Shown piece by piece: positions 32,178 through 41,358 of a stretch of DNA of 64,000 nucleotides. Under the pieces are notes generated by a model that saw only the letters and a list, made by a program, of their open reading frames with translations, was not told the DNA's origin and searched no databases. Made by a program: the position numbers and the translations under genes. Within the stretch, counting starts at the first letter, position 1, and every line of letters starts with the position of its first letter. The stretch is from Australimonas brisbanensis (lineage in GTDB: Bacteria > Chloroflexota > Dehalococcoidia > Lucifugimonadales > Australimonadaceae): assembly GCA_038147155.1 (NCBI GenBank), contig JAYQTA010000002.1, positions 62,001 through 126,000 of the forward strand, given 5' to 3'.

Positions 32178-33052
32178 GCACCCAATCCCAGGCCCGCGTG
32201 GGCGTGTTCGGCGGCACCGGCCTCTACCAGATGGAGGGCCTGTCCAATGTTCGGCAGGTGACGGTGAACACCCCCTTCGGTCCCCCGTCCGACGCCATCA
32301 CCATTGGTGAGCTGGAGGGGGTGTCCGTGGCCTTCCTGCCGCGCCACGGCGTGGGGCACCGCATCCTCCCCTCGGAGATACCGGTGCGCGCCAACGTGTG
32401 GGCCATGAAGGCCCTGGGCGTGGAGCGGCTCATCTCCGTGAGCGCGGTGGGCTCGCTCCAGGAGCAGATCGCGCCGCTGGACATGGTGGTGCCCGACCAG
32501 CTCATCGACCGCACCAAGGGCCGCCCCGCCACCTTCTTCGGCGAGGGGCTGGTGGCCCACGTGGCCCTGGCCGACCCCTTCTGCCCGGAGCTGTCGGAAC
32601 TGCTGGCTGACGCGGCGGATGACACCGAGGCCAACGTCCACCGGGGCGGCACCTACCTGGTGATGGAGGGGCCCGCCTTCTCCACCCGCGCCGAATCGGC
32701 GCTCTACCGTTCCTGGGGGGCCAGCATCATCGGCATGACGGCGCTGCCCGAGGCCAAGCTGGCCCGCGAGGCGGAACTGTGCTTCGCGGTGCTCGCCACG
32801 GCAACGGACTACGATTCGTGGCACGAGGGGCACGAGGACGTGTCGGTGGAGATGGTGATGGACAACCTGGCGCGCAACGTGGCGGAATCGCGCAAAGCGC
32901 TGGCCCGCCTGCTCCCGCGCATCGGTGCGCGCAAGAACTGCACCTGTGGCGACGCGCTGGCGAGCGCGCTGGTCACCGCCAAAGACCTGGTCCCGCCGCA
33001 GACGCTGGAGCGCCTGCGGCCCATCATCGGCCGCTACTACCTGGACGCATAG
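32174..33052 (+). CDS. mtnP: S-methyl-5'-thioadenosine phosphorylase
   Basis: Splits MTA to adenine and methylthioribose-1-phosphate, the substrate of the preceding enzyme. The 292-residue trimeric-type phosphorylase shows GGTGLYQMEG, PRHGVGHRILPSEI, MEGPAFSTRAES and GMTALPEAKLA. GTG start inside the mtnA stop. Order mtnA-mtnP is opposite to the reaction order. No gene for later methionine-salvage steps is present in the window. Confidence 0.94.
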   Translation: MSTQSQARVGVFGGTGLYQMEGLSNVRQVTVNTPFGPPSDAITIGELEGVSVAFLPRHGVGHRILPSEIPVRANVWAMKALGVERLISVSAVGSLQEQIAPLDMVVPDQLIDRTKGRPATFFGEGLVAHVALADPFCPELSELLADAADDTEANVHRGGTYLVMEGPAFSTRAESALYRSWGASIIGMTALPEAKLAREAELCFAVLATATDYDSWHEGHEDVSVEMVMDNLARNVAESRKALARLLPRIGARKNCTCGDALASALVTAKDLVPPQTLERLRPIIGRYYLDA

Positions 33053-33089
33053 CCCCCACACCTGGGGAGACGGAGAAGGAGACGAAGCC

Positions 33090-33440
33090 ATGGCCTACGG
33101 ACGACAGGAACCCGGCGAGCCCTACCGGCGCATCAGCGTGCAGGAGGCGCTCCAGATGCAGGGCGAGGGCGCCCTGGTGGTGGACGTGCGCCGCGACGAC
33201 GAGTGGAAGGGCGGCCACGCGCGCGGTGCCGTGCACCTGCCCGTGGACGACATGCTCACCCGGGCCGAGGCGGAGCTGCCCAAGGACCGCGACCTGCTGT
33301 TCATCTGCGCGGCGGGCGTGCGCTCAGGACTGGCTGCCGAGATGGCCGCCGCCCTGGGGTTCGACTCGGCCCACCTGTACAACATCGAAGAGGGCACGCC
33401 GGTGTGGATACGCTCCGGTCAGCCTACCGACCAGGGCTAG
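33090..33440 (+). CDS. Single-domain rhodanese-like protein
   Basis: A 116-residue rhodanese with the active-site Cys73 in the loop CAAGVRSG, an upstream VVDVRRDDEW and GHARGAVHLPVDD, and a TPVW end. Such proteins transfer or carry persulfide sulfur. AAGGAG lies before the ATG. It sits between methionine-salvage and SAH-recycling genes; a link to sulfur from homocysteine or methylthio compounds is plausible but unproven. Confidence 0.9.
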   Translation: MAYGRQEPGEPYRRISVQEALQMQGEGALVVDVRRDDEWKGGHARGAVHLPVDDMLTRAEAELPKDRDLLFICAAGVRSGLAAEMAAALGFDSAHLYNIEEGTPVWIRSGQPTDQG

Positions 33441-33500
33441 TCGCCCACCGAGCGAAATCAATCCCCGCCCGTGGGCGGGAGAGCACGTCAGGGAGTAACG

Positions 33501-34772
33501 ATGCAAGTCAACGGCAAGCCGGCGGACATCAAGGACCCAGGGTTGGTGGATGAGGGTGTGCGGCTCATCGATTGGGCCGCTCGTGAGATGCCCGTCATCC
33601 GGCTCATCAAGGAGCGCTTCGCCAAGGAGCAGCCCCTCAAGGGCGTGACGCTGGCAACCTGCCTGCACGTCACCACCGAGACGGCCAACCTGGCCATCGC
33701 GCTGAAGGCGGGTGGGGCCGACGTGCGCATGTGCGCCTCCAACCCCCTCTCCACCCAGGACCCGGTGGCCGCGGCGCTGGCGCTGGCCTACGACATCCCC
33801 ACCTACGCCATCAAGGGCGAGGACAACGAGACCTACTATAAGCACCTGCACGCGGTGCTGGATGCCAAACCCCACATGACCATGGACGACGGCGCGGACC
33901 TGGTGGCGATGCTGCACACCAAGCGCACCGAACTGCTCCCCGGCATCATCGGCGGCACGGAGGAGACCACCACCGGTGTCATCCGGCTGCGCAGTATGGC
34001 CGAGTCCGGGGCCCTGCGCTACCCCATCATCGCGGTGAACGAGGCCGACACCAAGCACATGTTCGACAACCGCTATGGTACCGGCCAGTCCACCCTGGAC
34101 GGCATCACCCGCGCCACCAACGTGCTGTGGGCGGGCAAGACGGTGGTGGTGGCGGGCTACGGCTGGTGCGGGCGGGGCGTCGCCTCCCGCGCACGCGGGC
34201 TGGGCTCGCAGACCATCGTCACCGAGGTGGACCCGATCCGCGCGCTGGAGGCGGTGATGGACGGCCACCGGGTGATGCCCATGGCCGAGGCCGCCAAATT
34301 GGGCGACATCTTCATCACCGTCACCGGCGGCATGCACGCGCTGAACCTGGAGCACTTCCAGGTGATGAAGGGCGGGGCCATCGTGGCCAACTCCGGCCAC
34401 TTCAACGTGGAGATCAACATCGGCGCCCTGGAGGACCTGGCGGTCTCCCACAAGTCGGTGCGCAACATGGTTGAGCAGTACGAGATGCGCGACGGACGCA
34501 AGATCAACCTCATCGCCGAGGGCCGCCTGGTGAACCTGGCCGCCGCGGAGGGTCACCCGTCCGCGGTGATGGACATGAGCTTCGCCAACCAGGCCACCAG
34601 CGCCGAGTACATGGTCAAGCACCACAAGGAGATGGCCGTCGGCGTGTACGACGTGCCCAAGGAGCTGGACGAGGAGGTGGCTGCCATCAAGCTGGCGGCC
34701 ATGGGCGTCTCCGCCGACACCCTCACCCCCGAGCAGGCCAAGTACCTTGCCAGCTGGGAGTCGGGCACCTAG
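33501..34772 (+). CDS. ahcY: Adenosylhomocysteinase
   Basis: Hydrolyses S-adenosylhomocysteine to adenosine and homocysteine, relieving methyltransferase inhibition. The 423-residue product has the family's substrate domain (CLHVTTETANL, EETTTGVIRL), NAD-binding GYGWCGRGVA and the C-terminal YLASWESGT. AGGGAG precedes the ATG. A short CCCGCCC/GGGCGGG hairpin (33464-33479) stands in the gap before it. Controlled with metK by the upstream SAM riboswitch, if no internal promoter exists. Confidence 0.97.
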   Translation: MQVNGKPADIKDPGLVDEGVRLIDWAAREMPVIRLIKERFAKEQPLKGVTLATCLHVTTETANLAIALKAGGADVRMCASNPLSTQDPVAAALALAYDIPTYAIKGEDNETYYKHLHAVLDAKPHMTMDDGADLVAMLHTKRTELLPGIIGGTEETTTGVIRLRSMAESGALRYPIIAVNEADTKHMFDNRYGTGQSTLDGITRATNVLWAGKTVVVAGYGWCGRGVASRARGLGSQTIVTEVDPIRALEAVMDGHRVMPMAEAAKLGDIFITVTGGMHALNLEHFQVMKGGAIVANSGHFNVEINIGALEDLAVSHKSVRNMVEQYEMRDGRKINLIAEGRLVNLAAAEGHPSAVMDMSFANQATSAEYMVKHHKEMAVGVYDVPKELDEEVAAIKLAAMGVSADTLTPEQAKYLASWESGT

Positions 34773-34818
34773 GCCCGGCCCCAGCCCTGACCACAACAGT
34801 CCCCAGGAGGAAGCCCAC

Positions 34819-36039
34819 ATGGCGGGCAAAGGCACCACGTTCTCTGAGTCATCGTCCTACCTGTACTCGTCCGAGTCGGTGACCGAGGGCCACCCCGACA
34901 AGTTGTGCGACCAGGTCTCCGACGCGATCCTGGACGCCATCCTGGCCCAGGACCCCGCTGCCCGCGTGGCCTGCGAGACGGCCACCACCACCAACTTCGT
35001 GGTGGTCCTCGGCGAGATCACCACCACGGCCACGGTGGACTACGAGAAGATCGTGCGCGAGACCATCAAGCGCATCGGCTACGACAACCCGGACACGGGC
35101 ATCGACTGGAAGACGTGCGCGGTGGAGATCCGCATTCACGAGCAGTCGCCCGACATCTCCCAGGGTGTGACCACGGAGCTGGACCACCGCGGCAAGGACG
35201 CGGCCTCGGAGATCGAGGCGCTGGGCGCGGGCGACCAGGGCATGATGGTCGGTTTCGCGTGCAACGAGACGCCCGAGCTGATGCCGCTGACCATCGCGCT
35301 CTCCCACCGGCTCACCCAGCGCCTGTCCATCGTGCGCAAGGAGGGCATCCTGCCCTACCTGCGCCCCGACGGGAAGGCGCAGGTCACCGTGGAGTACGCC
35401 CAGGGCAAGCCCAAGCACATCCACACCATCATCGTGAGCACCCAGCACGCGGCCAACGTGAGCCAGGAGCAGATCGCAGCGGACGTGCGCAAGCACGTGA
35501 TCGACGCGGTGGCGCCGGCAGGGCTGGTGGACGAGAACACCCGCATCCTCATCAACCCCTCCGGGCGCTTCGTGGTGGGCGGGCCCCACGGCGATGCGGG
35601 CCTGACGGGCCGCAAGATCCTGGTGGACACCTACGGGGGCGTCGCCCGCCACGGCGGCGGGGCCTTCTCCGGCAAGGACCCGACCAAGGTGGACCGATCC
35701 GCGGCCTACGCCGGGCGCTGGGTGGCCAAGAACGTGGTGGCGGCGGGCCTGGCAGACCGGTGCGAGGTGCAGGCCTCCTACGCCATCGGCGTGGCCGCAC
35801 CCATCAATGTGAGCGTGGAGACCTTCGGCACCGGGAAGGTGGACGACGACGTCATCGCCAAGCTGGTGCGCGAGCACTTCGACCTGCGCCCCGGGGCCAT
35901 CATCCACCACCTGGGGCTGCGCAAGCCCATCTACGGCCCCACGGCGGCCTACGGCCACTTCGGCCGTGGCGACGTGGACCTGCCGTGGGAGCGCACGGAC
36001 AAGGCGGCGGAGCTGCGCAAGGCGGCGGGCCTGGCCTAG
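34819..36039 (+). CDS. metK: S-adenosylmethionine synthetase
   Basis: Makes SAM from methionine and ATP. 406 residues with the signatures SVTEGHPDKLCDQ, GAGDQGMM and GGGAFSGKDPTKVDRS, the methionine/ATP-binding and metal-binding loops. CAGGAGG is 6 nt before the ATG. Placing MetK under a SAM-I riboswitch gives direct end-product feedback. Full length compared with usual bacterial MetK (about 380-405). Confidence 0.97.
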   Translation: MAGKGTTFSESSSYLYSSESVTEGHPDKLCDQVSDAILDAILAQDPAARVACETATTTNFVVVLGEITTTATVDYEKIVRETIKRIGYDNPDTGIDWKTCAVEIRIHEQSPDISQGVTTELDHRGKDAASEIEALGAGDQGMMVGFACNETPELMPLTIALSHRLTQRLSIVRKEGILPYLRPDGKAQVTVEYAQGKPKHIHTIIVSTQHAANVSQEQIAADVRKHVIDAVAPAGLVDENTRILINPSGRFVVGGPHGDAGLTGRKILVDTYGGVARHGGGAFSGKDPTKVDRSAAYAGRWVAKNVVAAGLADRCEVQASYAIGVAAPINVSVETFGTGKVDDDVIAKLVREHFDLRPGAIIHHLGLRKPIYGPTAAYGHFGRGDVDLPWERTDKAAELRKAAGLA

Positions 36040-36072
36040 GCCCGCCCCCAGCGCGGCTTCAGGGGAGGCGTG

Positions 36073-37500
36073 ATGGCGGACAGCATCCGATTCGGCACCG
36101 ACGGGTGGCGGGCGCTGATCGCCCGTGAGTACACCTTCGCCAACGTGCGCGCCTGCGCCGAGGGCGTGGCCCGCCTGCTGGAGGCGCAGGGGCTGGCCGA
36201 GCGAGGCGTGGCCATCGGTTACGACACCCGCTTCGGCTCCCCGGAGTTCGCCGCCGAGGTGGCGGGGGTGATCAGCGCCCACGGCATCCCTGTCTACCTG
36301 GCCGACCGGGTGGTGCCAACGCCCGTCCTCTCCTTCAACGTGCTGCACCAGGGCGCGGGGGGCGGGGTCGTCATCACCGCCAGCCACAACTCCGGGGCGT
36401 GGAGCGGCTTCAAGTACAAGCCCGACTACGCCGGGAGCGCCACGCCCGAGGTGGTGGCGGCGCTGGAGGGGCACATCGCCTCGGCCCAGGCCGAGGGTGA
36501 GCCCGCCCTGCGCCCCCTGGCCGAGGCGCGGGCGGCAGGCGTGGTGCGCGAGGTGGAGATGGCCTCGCCGTACCTGGCCAACCTGGGCCGGGTGGTGGAC
36601 CTGGGCGCCCTGCGCGCCGCTGGCCTGCGCGTGGGCGTGGACGCCATGCACGGGGCGGGTGCCGGGTACTTCTCAGCGGCCCTGGGCGACGGGGCCACCT
36701 CGGTGGAGGAGCTGCGCGCCGAGCGCAATCCCCTCTTCCCCGGCATGGGCCAGCCGGAGCCCATCGCTCCCAACCTGGGCCCGTCCATCGCCGCCGCACA
36801 GGCTGGGCGCTTCGACTTGGTGCTGGCCACCGACGGGGACGCGGACCGCCTGGGCGTGCTGGACGAGAACGGGCGGTTCATCAGCACCCTGGAGACCTTC
36901 TCCCTCCTGTGCCTGCACCAATTGGAGGTGAAGGGGCTGCGCGGGCCGCTGGTGCGCTCACTCACCCAATCGTCCATGGTGGACGCGCTGGCAGCGCACC
37001 ACGGCGTGCCGGTGCACGTGACGGCGGTGGGCTTCAAGTACGTGGGCCCGCAGATGATGGCCGTGGACGCGCTGGCGGCGGGCGAGGAGTCCGGTGGCTA
37101 CGCCTTCCGGGGCAACATCCCAGAGCGGGACGGCATCCTCTCCGGCCTGCTGTTCCTAGAGTTGATGGTCAGGACCGGCAAGCGCGCCTCCGAGCTGGTG
37201 GAGTACCTGTTCGAGCAGGTGGGCACGCACGCCTACGACCGGCTGGACGTCGCCCTGGCCCCCACGGCCCCCAAGCCCGATGCGGCTGGCCTGGCCGCCG
37301 CCGCCCCGGAGCAGGTGGGCGGCCTGCGCGTGCGTGGCACCGACACCACCGACGGCGCGCGCTACCTGCTGGGTGGCGGCTACTGGGGGCTGATACGCCC
37401 CTCGGGCACCGAGCCGCTGCTGCGCATCTACGCCGAGGGCGATTCGCCCGAGCGGGTGCGCCGCATGCTGGCGGACCTGCGCGCCATCGCTGGGGTCTGA
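36073..37500 (+). CDS. Phosphohexomutase (phosphoglucomutase/phosphomannomutase family)
   Basis: A 475-residue alpha-D-phosphohexomutase. Catalytic Ser104 in TASHNSG, metal loop DGDADRLG, sugar loop GEESGGYAF, and phosphate loop RPSGTEPLLR are all present. Specificity (glucose, mannose or glucosamine phosphate) cannot be read from these motifs. AGGGGAGG fits an ATG at 36073 or GTG at 36070. It is last in the SAM operon, an unusual place; a terminator follows. Confidence 0.9.
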   Translation: MADSIRFGTDGWRALIAREYTFANVRACAEGVARLLEAQGLAERGVAIGYDTRFGSPEFAAEVAGVISAHGIPVYLADRVVPTPVLSFNVLHQGAGGGVVITASHNSGAWSGFKYKPDYAGSATPEVVAALEGHIASAQAEGEPALRPLAEARAAGVVREVEMASPYLANLGRVVDLGALRAAGLRVGVDAMHGAGAGYFSAALGDGATSVEELRAERNPLFPGMGQPEPIAPNLGPSIAAAQAGRFDLVLATDGDADRLGVLDENGRFISTLETFSLLCLHQLEVKGLRGPLVRSLTQSSMVDALAAHHGVPVHVTAVGFKYVGPQMMAVDALAAGEESGGYAFRGNIPERDGILSGLLFLELMVRTGKRASELVEYLFEQVGTHAYDRLDVALAPTAPKPDAAGLAAAAPEQVGGLRVRGTDTTDGARYLLGGGYWGLIRPSGTEPLLRIYAEGDSPERVRRMLADLRAIAGV

Positions 37501-37522
37501 GCGCCCCGAACCCCCTCAACGC

Positions 37523-37550
37523 GAAGGGCCCCCCCGATGGCGGGCCCTTC
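37523..37550. terminator. Bidirectional terminator between the SAM operon and rpsI
   Basis: GAAGGGCCC pairs with GGGCCCTTC (9 bp) around a C-rich loop, followed by TTGG on the plus strand. It closes both the converging mutase and ribosomal-protein transcripts. Confidence 0.75.
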
Positions 37551-37573
37551 TTGGTGTCTGAGCGACCAGGCGA

Positions 37574-37978
37574 TTAACGCTTGGTGTACTGCGGGGCGCG
37601 GCGGGCGCGCTTGAGGCCGTACTTCTTCGACTCCTTGATGCGCGGGTCGCGCGTCAGGTAGCCGAACTTGCGCAGGTCAGCCTTCAGCGAGGGGTCCGCC
37701 ACCAGGAGCGCGCGGGCGATGCCCATGCGCAGAGCGTCGGCCCAGGCGCTGATACCGCCACCCTCGATCTTGGCCACCACGTTGAAGCGGTTGGCCGCAG
37801 CGGGGATGGTGTCGAAGGGCTGGACAGCGCGCTTCTGCCAGTCCGGCCAGGGCATGGACTCCTCGAAGGGCTTGCCGTTGACGACGACGGCGCCGGTCCC
37901 ACCGGGGTAGAGGCGCACGCGGGCGATGGCGGCCTTGCGCCGGCCCGTGCCGTAGTAGTACTGCTGCGCGGTGGTCAT
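37574..37978 (-). CDS. rpsI: 30S ribosomal protein S9 (uS9)
   Basis: 134 residues; the conserved YGTGRRKAAIARV start and the basic C-terminal tail ending KRARRAPQYTKR that reaches the P-site tRNA are present. Last gene of the translation supercluster, 3 nt after rplM, with the bidirectional terminator beyond it. Confidence 0.98.
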   Translation of the reverse strand: MTTAQQYYYGTGRRKAAIARVRLYPGGTGAVVVNGKPFEESMPWPDWQKRAVQPFDTIPAAANRFNVVAKIEGGGISAWADALRMGIARALLVADPSLKADLRKFGYLTRDPRIKESKKYGLKRARRAPQYTKR

Positions 37979-37981
37979 GGT

Positions 37982-38506
37982 TTACTCCCCGTCCTTCTGT
38001 GCGGCGGCCTCGGCCTGCGGGGCTGCGGCGCGCTTGCCGCCCCCACGGGCGGGCTTGGCCGCGGCCTTGGCCTTGCCGGTCCCTGCGTTGACCTGCGCCT
38101 CGTGCGGGTGGGTACCCGCGGCGTAGACCTTCAGGCGGCCCAGCATGCGCCGGCCCAGCCGGTTGCCGGGCAGCATGCCCTTCACCGCCCGTTCGATGGC
38201 GCGCTCAGGCGAGCGGGCCATGAGGGAGGCGAAGGTCTCGGTCTTCAGGCCACCCAGGTAACCCGTGTGGCGCTTGTAGACCTTCTGCTCTTCCTTGTTG
38301 CGGCCAACGCTCACCTGAGAGGCGTTGACCACCACCACGAAGTCGGAGCCGATCTCGTGGCGGGAGTAGTCCGCCCGGTGCTTGCCCTGGAGCAGCCGCG
38401 CAGCCTCGGAGGCGAGGCGGCCCAGCCGCTTGCCCTCGGCGTCGATGACGTGCCAGGTTGCCTGGTTGGCGTTGGATGTGTGCTTGGTGATGCGTTCCAG
38501 CTGCAT
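37982..38506 (-). CDS. rplM: 50S ribosomal protein L13 (uL13) with C-terminal Ala/Lys extension
   Basis: Core residues 1-145 are standard L13 (WHVIDAEGKRLGRLAS, HTGYLGGLK, MLPGNRLGRRML). About 30 extra C-terminal residues rich in Ala, Lys and Gly (KAKAAAKPARGGGKRAAA then acidic end) follow. Such extensions recur in this cluster (see L5, S5, S17). Starts at ATG 4 nt from truA. Confidence 0.97.
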   Translation of the reverse strand: MQLERITKHTSNANQATWHVIDAEGKRLGRLASEAARLLQGKHRADYSRHEIGSDFVVVVNASQVSVGRNKEEQKVYKRHTGYLGGLKTETFASLMARSPERAIERAVKGMLPGNRLGRRMLGRLKVYAAGTHPHEAQVNAGTGKAKAAAKPARGGGKRAAAPQAEAAAQKDGE

Positions 38507-38510
38507 GGCG

Positions 38511-39263
38511 TTATGGTGGGAACCTTCGGTATCTGACCTCCCGCAGACAGAGCCCGGTGGGTGGCAGCACCAGTGCTGCCGCGCCCCGCTGGCCGGAATC
38601 GGCCAGGGTTTGGAAACCGGAGAGGCTCATGCGCCCGAGCCCCACCTCCAGTACCGCTGCCACGGTGCGTCGCACCTGCTGCGGCAGGAAGGCGTTGCCC
38701 TCCAGTTCCACGTGCGCCTCGTTCTCCTCCCGCCAGACGGCGGTGCGGAGCATCCGGCGCACCGTGCTCTTCTCCTGTGGGTAGGCCCCGCTGAAGGGGC
38801 CGAAGTCCCGCTCTCCTTCCGTGTAGGCCAGGGCCTGGGCCATGGCCGCTAGATCAACCCGTTTCCCCACCCGGTGGACGAACCTGCGCCTCAGGGGCGA
38901 GCGCACGTCCCGCTCGAGCAGGGTGTAGCGATACACCCGTGCGATGGCCTGCCTGCGCGGGTCGAACCCGCCGGGGGCCTCATACGCCCCCACCACCGCG
39001 ATATCCTCTGGCAGGTAGTGGTTCAGGCCGTTCCTGAACCGCTCCACCGCCAGGGCGCTTGCGGTATCGAACGCGCCCACCTGCCCGAGGGCATGCACGC
39101 CAGCGTCCGTCCTGCCCGCACCCTTCAGCCGGGGCCGCTCGCCGGTGAGGCGCTCGACCGCCAACTCCACCTGCTCCTGCACCGAGGGAGCATTGGCCTG
39201 GAGCTGAAAGCCCGCATAGCCCGTTCCCTCGTACTCCAGCACCAGCGCGATGCGCCGTGCCAC
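38511..39263 (-). CDS. truA: tRNA pseudouridine synthase A
   Basis: Forms pseudouridine at positions 38-40 of the anticodon arm. The 250-residue product has the catalytic Asp in GAGRTDAGVHA and the family's EGTGYAGFQLQ opening. GTG start, 7 nt after rplQ. Its position between rplQ and rplM is common in Firmicutes and Chloroflexota. Confidence 0.95.
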   Translation of the reverse strand: MARRIALVLEYEGTGYAGFQLQANAPSVQEQVELAVERLTGERPRLKGAGRTDAGVHALGQVGAFDTASALAVERFRNGLNHYLPEDIAVVGAYEAPGGFDPRRQAIARVYRYTLLERDVRSPLRRRFVHRVGKRVDLAAMAQALAYTEGERDFGPFSGAYPQEKSTVRRMLRTAVWREENEAHVELEGNAFLPQQVRRTVAAVLEVGLGRMSLSGFQTLADSGQRGAAALVLPPTGLCLREVRYRRFPP

Positions 39264-39270
39264 GGGACCC

Positions 39271-39621
39271 CTAGACCAGCTCCAGCAGCGCCATCGGCGC
39301 CGAGTCGCCCTTGCGGGGGCCCAGCTTGAGGATGCGCGTGTAGCCGCCGGTCCGCTCGGCGTAGCGGGGGGCCAGCTCGTCGAAGAGCTTGCTCACCGCC
39401 TCCTTGTCCGTGAGTGTGGCCTGGGCGAGACGGCGGTCGTTGAGGCTCCCGCCCTTGCCCTTGGTGATCATCCGCTCCGCCAGGAGGCGCGCTTCCTTGG
39501 CGCGGGCCTCGGTGGTGGAGATGCGCTCACGCTTGATCAGCTGCGCGACGATGTTCTGCAGCATCGCCTCACGGTGCGCCGTGCGGCGGCCCAGGGTACG
39601 GCCAGAAACGCGGTGCCGCAT
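39271..39621 (-). CDS. rplQ: 50S ribosomal protein L17 (bL17)
   Basis: 116 residues, MRHRVSGRTLGRRTAHREAM start, RERISTTEARAKEARLLAE, and RYAERTGGYTRI. Follows rpoA by 3 nt as in the alpha operon of most bacteria. Confidence 0.98.
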   Translation of the reverse strand: MRHRVSGRTLGRRTAHREAMLQNIVAQLIKRERISTTEARAKEARLLAERMITKGKGGSLNDRRLAQATLTDKEAVSKLFDELAPRYAERTGGYTRILKLGPRKGDSAPMALLELV

Positions 39622-39624
39622 GGA

Positions 39625-40653
39625 TTACTCCTCTCCCTCGCCGGAGGCAGCGCCCACCGGCTCCTCGGCGCCCTCGGACGCCAGCTCGGGGTGGACGATG
39701 CCCACCTCCATCAGCCGCTCATTCAGCTCCTCCAGCGACTTCTCACCGAAGTTGCGGATCCGCAGCAGCTCCCCGCGGGAGCGCTCCAAGATCTCCCCCA
39801 CCTTGTGGATGGAGGCACGCTTGAGGCAGTTGAGGGTGCGGGCGGTGAGGTTGAGGCTCTCCACCGTCAGGTTGTACTGGGCTGCCGGGATGTTGGAGCC
39901 CGGCCGCTCGCCATCCTCTGCGGGGGTCTCCGAGAGGGTGGTGAGGCGGAAGAACTGCTCCACCAGCTCCTTGGATGCCTGGCGCACCGCCTCGGCGGGG
40001 CTGACGGCACCGTTGGTCCACACCTCGACGGTGAGCCGGTCGAAGTCGGTGTGCTGGCCCACCCGGGTGCGCTCCACGGTGTTATTCACCTTGCGCACGG
40101 GGGTGTAGATGGCGTCCACCGGCATCACGCCGATGGGCAATCCGGCGTTGGTGGCCGCCGGGACGTACCCGGTGCCCTGCTCAACGTTCAACTCCATCAC
40201 CAGCCGCGCCTGGGCGGAGTCCAGGGTGGCGATGTGGAGTTCGGGGTTGACAATCTCGAAGTCAGACGAGGCCATGATGTCGCCCGCCGTCACCTCACCG
40301 GGGCCCTGCACATCGAGGCGCAGCTTGCCGGGGCGGTTGGAGAGGGAGCGCAGGTTGATGGCCTTCACGTTGAGCAGAATCTCCACCACGTCCTCCTTGA
40401 CGTGGGGGACGGTGGAGTACTCGTGCTCAACGCCCTCGATGCGCACCCAGGAGACGGCAGAGCCCTGGATCGCGCTCAGCAGCACACGGCGCAGGGGGTT
40501 GCCCAGCGTCTGGCCGAAACCGCGCGGCAGGGGCTCCACCACGAACAGGCCGTGGGTGTCCTCAGCTTCAACAACGCGCACGCCAACGGGGGGAACAGGA
40601 ACCTGGTCCAGTCCGGGGTCGCGCGTTTCCTCGTATCCGATATCCAGCATCAT
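39625..40653 (-). CDS. rpoA: RNA polymerase alpha subunit
   Basis: 342 residues: dimerisation domain with the FVVEPLPRGFGQTLGNPLRR box and the YVPAATN insert, then the C-terminal domain (LNLTARTLNCLKRA, EILERSRGELLRIRNFG) that binds UP elements and activators. An acidic tail follows. The -10-rich, -35-poor promoters in this window make alphaCTD or extended -10 contacts worth noting. A hairpin precedes it (40672-40693). Confidence 0.98.
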   Translation of the reverse strand: MMLDIGYEETRDPGLDQVPVPPVGVRVVEAEDTHGLFVVEPLPRGFGQTLGNPLRRVLLSAIQGSAVSWVRIEGVEHEYSTVPHVKEDVVEILLNVKAINLRSLSNRPGKLRLDVQGPGEVTAGDIMASSDFEIVNPELHIATLDSAQARLVMELNVEQGTGYVPAATNAGLPIGVMPVDAIYTPVRKVNNTVERTRVGQHTDFDRLTVEVWTNGAVSPAEAVRQASKELVEQFFRLTTLSETPAEDGERPGSNIPAAQYNLTVESLNLTARTLNCLKRASIHKVGEILERSRGELLRIRNFGEKSLEELNERLMEVGIVHPELASEGAEEPVGAASGEGEE

Positions 40654-40671
40654 GCAACACTTCCTTGATGG

Positions 40672-40693
40672 CCGGCCCTACGGGGCGGGCCGG
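40672..40693 (-). promoter_or_regulatory. Hairpin in the rpsD-rpoA gap
   Basis: CCGGCCC/GGGCCGG, 7-bp stem with an 8-nt loop, in the 62-nt gap before rpoA. Possible processing or attenuation site; no T-tract. Confidence 0.35.
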
Positions 40694-40715
40694 TGAACGT
40701 GGGGCTCCCTCAGGA

Positions 40716-41342
40716 CTAGCGCGAGTAGAACTCCACGATCATGCGGGCCTCAACCTTGGTGTCGATGTCGGCGGCCTCGGGGTTGCGCAGCACCTTGGCC
40801 GAGAGGGCACCCTTGTCCAGTTCCAGCCACTCGGGCACGGGGCGCTGGCCCAGGGCCCGGGAGGCGTCCTGGGCGAAGGGCTTCTCCTTCACCGCGCCCT
40901 TCCAGGTGATGACCTGGCCGGGGCGCAGACGGTAGGAGGGGATGGCAGCCTTGCGCCCGTCCACAGTGAAGTGGCCGTGCAGCACCCACTGCCGCGCCTG
41001 AGCGCGGGAGGAGGCGAAGCCGAGCCGGTAGACCACGTTGTCCAGCCGGCGCTCCAGCAACTGCAGCAGCACCTCGCCCGTGGCGCCCTTCACCCGGAAC
41101 GCCTCGGCGAAGTAGGTGCGGAACTGACGCTCCAGCACTCCGTAGGACTGACGGGCCTTCTGCTTCTCACGCAGCTGCACGCCCCAGTCGGAGGCGCGGC
41201 GGCGGCGCGGCTGGTGGTCGCCAGGGGTCTTGCGGCGCTTCTCCACGCCGCACTTGGGCGTGTAGCAGCGCTCACCCTTGAGGAAGAGCTTCTCGCCGGC
41301 GCGCCGGCACTGCCTGCAAACGGGACCTGTGTATCGTGCCAT
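40716..41342 (-). CDS. rpsD: 30S ribosomal protein S4 (uS4)
   Basis: 208 residues with the N-terminal zinc-type Cys pattern (CRQCRRAGEKLFLKG, RCYTPKC), the S4 RNA-binding domain (RLDNVVYRLGFASSRAQARQ, here cited by its start and end), and VLHGHFTVDGRKA. Early 30S assembly protein; in many bacteria a translational repressor of this operon. Confidence 0.98.
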   Translation of the reverse strand: MARYTGPVCRQCRRAGEKLFLKGERCYTPKCGVEKRRKTPGDHQPRRRRASDWGVQLREKQKARQSYGVLERQFRTYFAEAFRVKGATGEVLLQLLERRLDNVVYRLGFASSRAQARQWVLHGHFTVDGRKAAIPSYRLRPGQVITWKGAVKEKPFAQDASRALGQRPVPEWLELDKGALSAKVLRNPEAADIDTKVEARMIVEFYSR

Positions 41343-41358
41343 GGTTCAGCGCTCCGGA

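Noticed and set aside
33441..33500. SAH riboswitch before ahcY
   Set aside because: The 60-nt gap only holds a simple CCCGCCC/GGGCGGG hairpin and lacks the conserved SAH-aptamer blocks.
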